NCBI GenBank assembly: GCA_949752745.1
Contig: OX457025.1
Span: 99,063,587 to 99,127,586 of the forward strand
Source of the DNA: Protula sp. h YS-2021
Lineage: Eukaryota > Annelida > Polychaeta > Sabellida > Serpulidae
Length of the DNA: 64,000 nt
Direction: 5' to 3'
This document shows, in pieces, positions 61,784-64,000 of this stretch; positions within the stretch are counted from its first letter, which is position 1; each line of letters opens with the position of its first letter. The translations under genes and the position numbers were made by a program. The notes beneath the pieces were generated by a model. The model saw nothing but the letters and a program-made list of their open reading frames with translations, made no database searches and was not told the DNA's origin.

Positions 61784-62364
61784 GTGTGTTGAAGAAAAAA
61801 AACAGTTGGAAAGATCAAGTTGCCAAGCATGTCTATGGGACCCCCCCCCCTCCCTTTTTTTTTTGGTTTACCATTGAGGCTTTGGAGTTGTTAGAGTGTG
61901 GTTTGGAGTGTGAGATGAGAGAAGGAAAACGTTATTTGATGCAGTTTTTTTTTACCATGAAGGTTTTTGCAATGAGTTGTTAGAGTGTGGTTGGGAGTGA
62001 TGACGAGAGAGAAGGAAAACGTCATTTGATGCAGTTGCAACGATTGCGAGCCATTGCGAGCGAAAGAAAGGTGTTTTCCGGTGAAGGATGGTGTGGAGTT
62101 TTTGGTGGACGTATTGGGGGAGGGGGAGGGCTTTTTTTTGAAAGAAGGCGTGTGCGCCGAGACGGGTTGGGGAGAGGGTGACAGTATCAGAGGGAGGGGG
62201 GAGGGCTTGCAGTCTTTTTTTTTTTTTGAAAGTAGGCGTGTGCGCCGAGACGGGTTGGGGGAGAGGGTGACAGTATCAGAGTTTTTTGTAAGCATTTCCC
62301 ACACATTCTCATGCATACACACGCGAACACGATAGGTTTGTTTGCTTATTTCTTAATAGTTGGC

Positions 62365-62382
62365 GGTCGCTTTGGAGCGGCC
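62365..62382 (-). terminator. 3' stem-loop after second RING gene
   Basis: Minus strand GGCCGCT-CCAA-AGCGACC pairs at six of seven positions (one C-A mismatch) with a 4-nt loop, 39 nt after the stop. Position and size match the stem-loops of the first element, but the loop does not fit the histone UNUN pattern. Confidence 0.35.
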
Positions 62383-62421
62383 AGGAGATATACTCCTCAT
62401 TGTTTTAGTGTTTATTTCAGT

Positions 62422-62976
62422 TTACATAAATGTGACGATGTCACGGACTTGTCTACCGCACTGCGACCTTTGTTGGGGACCGAAAATGAAGCAGTCAGTT
62501 TTTACTCCGCATGTTAGACACTGCATAGTATAATTGCTGTTGACAGCCTCCAAAAACGCTGCAACTACAGTGCAGTGTAGACAAGCCGCGTGCCCGCACT
62601 GTAAACAGATGCTCTTATCAAACATCATAAAGACGTCGCAGCCAGGACATGTAGCAAAGTCCCTCTTTATGAAGTATTCAGCCCATTCTGGGTATTCTTG
62701 CTCCTCCATTGCTGATGGGACTGCCTCCCCGATCATGTAGCTTCTGATATACGCATTCGTATACTCTCCTGTCTCAATGCTTTCCATTCTTTTGCCTGCC
62801 GTTATCATGCGATTGAAGGTGACTGGAATGGCGACCACACCGATGTTTCTTGGGTCTGGTAGAATTTGCATAAAATGCATTCTGTAGGGCATCTCCCGCA
62901 GTCTTTGAGGCACGTATTCACGATGGTCAACGGAGTTGACACTTCTTTCATCATCGAGGTGGAAAAAGAGTTCCAT
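62422..62976 (-). CDS. RING-finger protein, second Polinton
   Basis: 184 residues from ATG 62,974-62,976, the start equivalent to that of the first homologue (both MELF); upstream in-frame codons lack an ATG. C3HC4 RING: CPGC ... LQCGHAACLHC ... CLTC. The N-terminal domain shares LPDPRNIGVVAIPVTFNRMI (LPNPANAKVLCVPVFFNRRV in the other), GKRMESIETG.Y, MIGE.VPS and EEQEYPEW. The protein has diverged strongly while keeping length and all zinc ligands, which points to selection. TATATAAG on the minus strand at about 63,012-63,019 gives a start site close to the ATG. Confidence 0.8.
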   Translation of the reverse strand: MELFFHLDDERSVNSVDHREYVPQRLREMPYRMHFMQILPDPRNIGVVAIPVTFNRMITAGKRMESIETGEYTNAYIRSYMIGEAVPSAMEEQEYPEWAEYFIKRDFATCPGCDVFMMFDKSICLQCGHAACLHCTVVAAFLEAVNSNYTMQCLTCGVKTDCFIFGPQQRSQCGRQVRDIVTFM

Positions 62977-63481
62977 GATGGTAAAAGCTGGAGAGGCATG
63001 GATGAGCAACAGCTTATATACTCTGTAGCCGATCGACGTCAGACCACCCCCCTACTCCCCAAGAACAGAATGTCGACGACGACCCCCCCCCTAGTACAGA
63101 GTACAGAGTACAGAGTATGTGTTGACGACCCCCCCCCATACCACCAAAGAAGAGTTAAAATCATTTCCCCAAACAAAAAAGAAACTTATGTTAGGGTTTT
63201 TTAAAGCATTTTCCACACATTCATCTTGACGAAATGGAAAAACGAAACGTCATTTGTGCAGTTGTCAGCGTGATTACGGGATTGGAAATAACAGCTTCCG
63301 CTGAAGCGTTGATGAAGCGCTGAAGTGTACCACCCACCCACCCCCCTCACTCCCCTCCCCCAAAAACTCACATATAAGTGAGGCTGTTGTCGGGAAAAAG
63401 CCACGAAACGCCATTTGTCAGAGGTACACAAGATGAACTCGCCAGCTATTGCCATAGATGACCTGAGCCGATGAGGTAGTT
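62977..63481. promoter_or_regulatory. Divergent promoter region, second Polinton
   Basis: It holds the TATA of the RING gene, C runs of 7-9 in repeated GACGACCCCCCCC units (63,080-63,140, with CAGAGTA triplication between), a second TTTCCACACATTC block (63,210), and CACATATAAGTG (63,369-63,380) as TATA for the rightward gene. The GAAGCAAGGA core of the first element is not found; the G/C-run architecture is. Confidence 0.5.
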
Positions 63482-64000
63482 ATGATTGTGATGCCGATGA
63501 AGGATGAGAAGGCAAAGGCTGAGATGAACTATGCTTTGGAGGAAGCTTTACAGTTTCCATCCGCTGTGGCTCCAGTGGAGGAAAAGAAGGCAGTCAGAGT
63601 GCGCAGGAAGGACGGTGAGATAGTGACGATGACAACCGAGTGTTATAAGTGCTGGGTGTGGCTGGAGTATGAAGGGCAGCCACACAATTGCCCGGTGAAG
63701 CATAATTCCCCACGGCATTACTGCTGTAAAACGTGTGGTGGATTGCTCCCGTACAACTTTACGGCGACATTGCCAGGACCGGAGCTACTCACAGATTGCT
63801 GGTGGTGCGAGGCAACGCTAAAAAACTTTGGTTATTACAACTTCCATCCATTCAGATGCTCAAGAAGGTCGTTTACGATGAATGAATTCTACCGCTTGGT
63901 GAAGTGTGGACATCCTGGTCGGGTACATCCTGGTGGAAAGGACTGTTACATCAGACTTTGTGTGTTTATAGTGTTTATAGTGTTTAACGTTTTGGTTAAC
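63482..64000 (+). CDS. Cysteine-rich zinc protein, second Polinton (partial)
   Basis: Open from ATG 63,482 to the window end (173 codons, no stop). TECYKCWVWLEYEGQPHNCP, HYCCKTCGGLL, TDCWWC and LKNFGYYNFHPF match the 117-residue homologue at 40,804-41,157. It has a longer, acidic N-terminus of about 30 residues. After KCGHPGRVHPGGKDC the frame continues with repeated FIVF, which may be extra C-terminal sequence or loss of the stop. A short ORF (63,433-63,474) precedes the start. Confidence 0.8.
   Translation, partial: MIVMPMKDEKAKAEMNYALEEALQFPSAVAPVEEKKAVRVRRKDGEIVTMTTECYKCWVWLEYEGQPHNCPVKHNSPRHYCCKTCGGLLPYNFTATLPGPELLTDCWWCEATLKNFGYYNFHPFRCSRRSFTMNEFYRLVKCGHPGRVHPGGKDCYIRLCVFIVFIVFNVLVN

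Larger units (their letters stand above)
61786..64000. mobile_element. Second Polinton, end only, inverted, cut by window
   Basis: The inner TIR-like block (AGCATTTCCCACACATTCTC, ATGCATACAC) and the divergent RING/cysteine-rich pair are those of the right end of the 22.9-42.8 kb element, in reversed orientation. Sub-terminal sequence differs and contains two ~105-bp direct repeats (61,874-62,040, GGAAAACGT.ATTTGATGCAG) and two ~80-bp repeats (62,139-62,280, GGCGTGTGCGCCGAGACGGG). I could not fix the outer end or a target duplication. Confidence 0.75.

Overview
The window is eukaryotic, repeat-rich DNA, most likely from an invertebrate animal. Evidence: a Polinton/Maverick, a Ty3/Gypsy element with an env gene, FLYWCH-MULE transposon remains, long (AT)n and (GT)n tracts, satellite arrays, and TATA-box plus AATAAA signals. 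A marine lophotrochozoan, possibly a mollusc, is my best guess, but nothing here proves the phylum. I see no convincing host gene, rRNA or CRISPR; nearly all coding capacity belongs to mobile elements.

Layout. 0.5-1.9 kb: broken FLYWCH-MULE transposase. 4.1-6.3 kb: three tandem-repeat families. 6.28-11.93 kb: an element with about 1.7-2 kb terminal inverted repeats (TIRs) carrying tRNA-like sequences; inside are a broken C2H2 gene and PC4-like genes matching those of the big Polinton, so it looks Polinton-derived. 12.9-22.4 kb: a young Ty3/Gypsy element (821-bp LTRs, TGTA duplication, gag, pol, env). Gag-pol appears joined by a -1 frameshift signal (GGGAAAC plus a predicted H-type pseudoknot), and env has plausible splice signals.

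22,922-42,793: a 19.9-kb Polinton flanked by a perfect 6-bp target duplication, GGCGTC. From left to right it has an interrupted left TIR; a minus-strand coiled, proline-rich protein and zinc-finger ORF; a plus-strand block (acidic CARD-like protein, PC4-like plus zinc protein, two small paralogues, integrase with displaced chromodomain, packaging ATPase, small virion-type proteins, penton, pVI-like protein, major capsid protein, adenain-like protease); a minus-strand block (four PC4-like genes and protein-primed PolB); then a divergent pair made of a cysteine-rich zinc protein and a RING protein. Several genes are broken by frameshifts or a stop, while PolB, ATPase, penton and protease read through.

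42.8-49 kb: non-coding with G/C runs, palindromes and microsatellites. 49.08-53.50 kb: a non-coding element with 17-bp perfect terminal inverted repeats, carrying about a dozen copies of a roughly 142-bp repeat rich in AAGGTCA-type motifs. 54.4-61.1 kb: a tandem segmental duplication (two copies of about 3.1 kb) containing FLYWCH-MULE remains. 61.8-64 kb: the end of a second, inverted Polinton with the same RING/zinc-protein divergent pair; the zinc gene runs off the window.

The most notable signals are stem-loops fitting the histone-mRNA 3' stem-loop pattern just downstream of Polinton accessory genes, a GAAGCAAGGACCCCC motif shared by both divergent promoters of that element, the accessory RING/zinc module conserved in two Polintons, and the retroelement frameshift pseudoknot.
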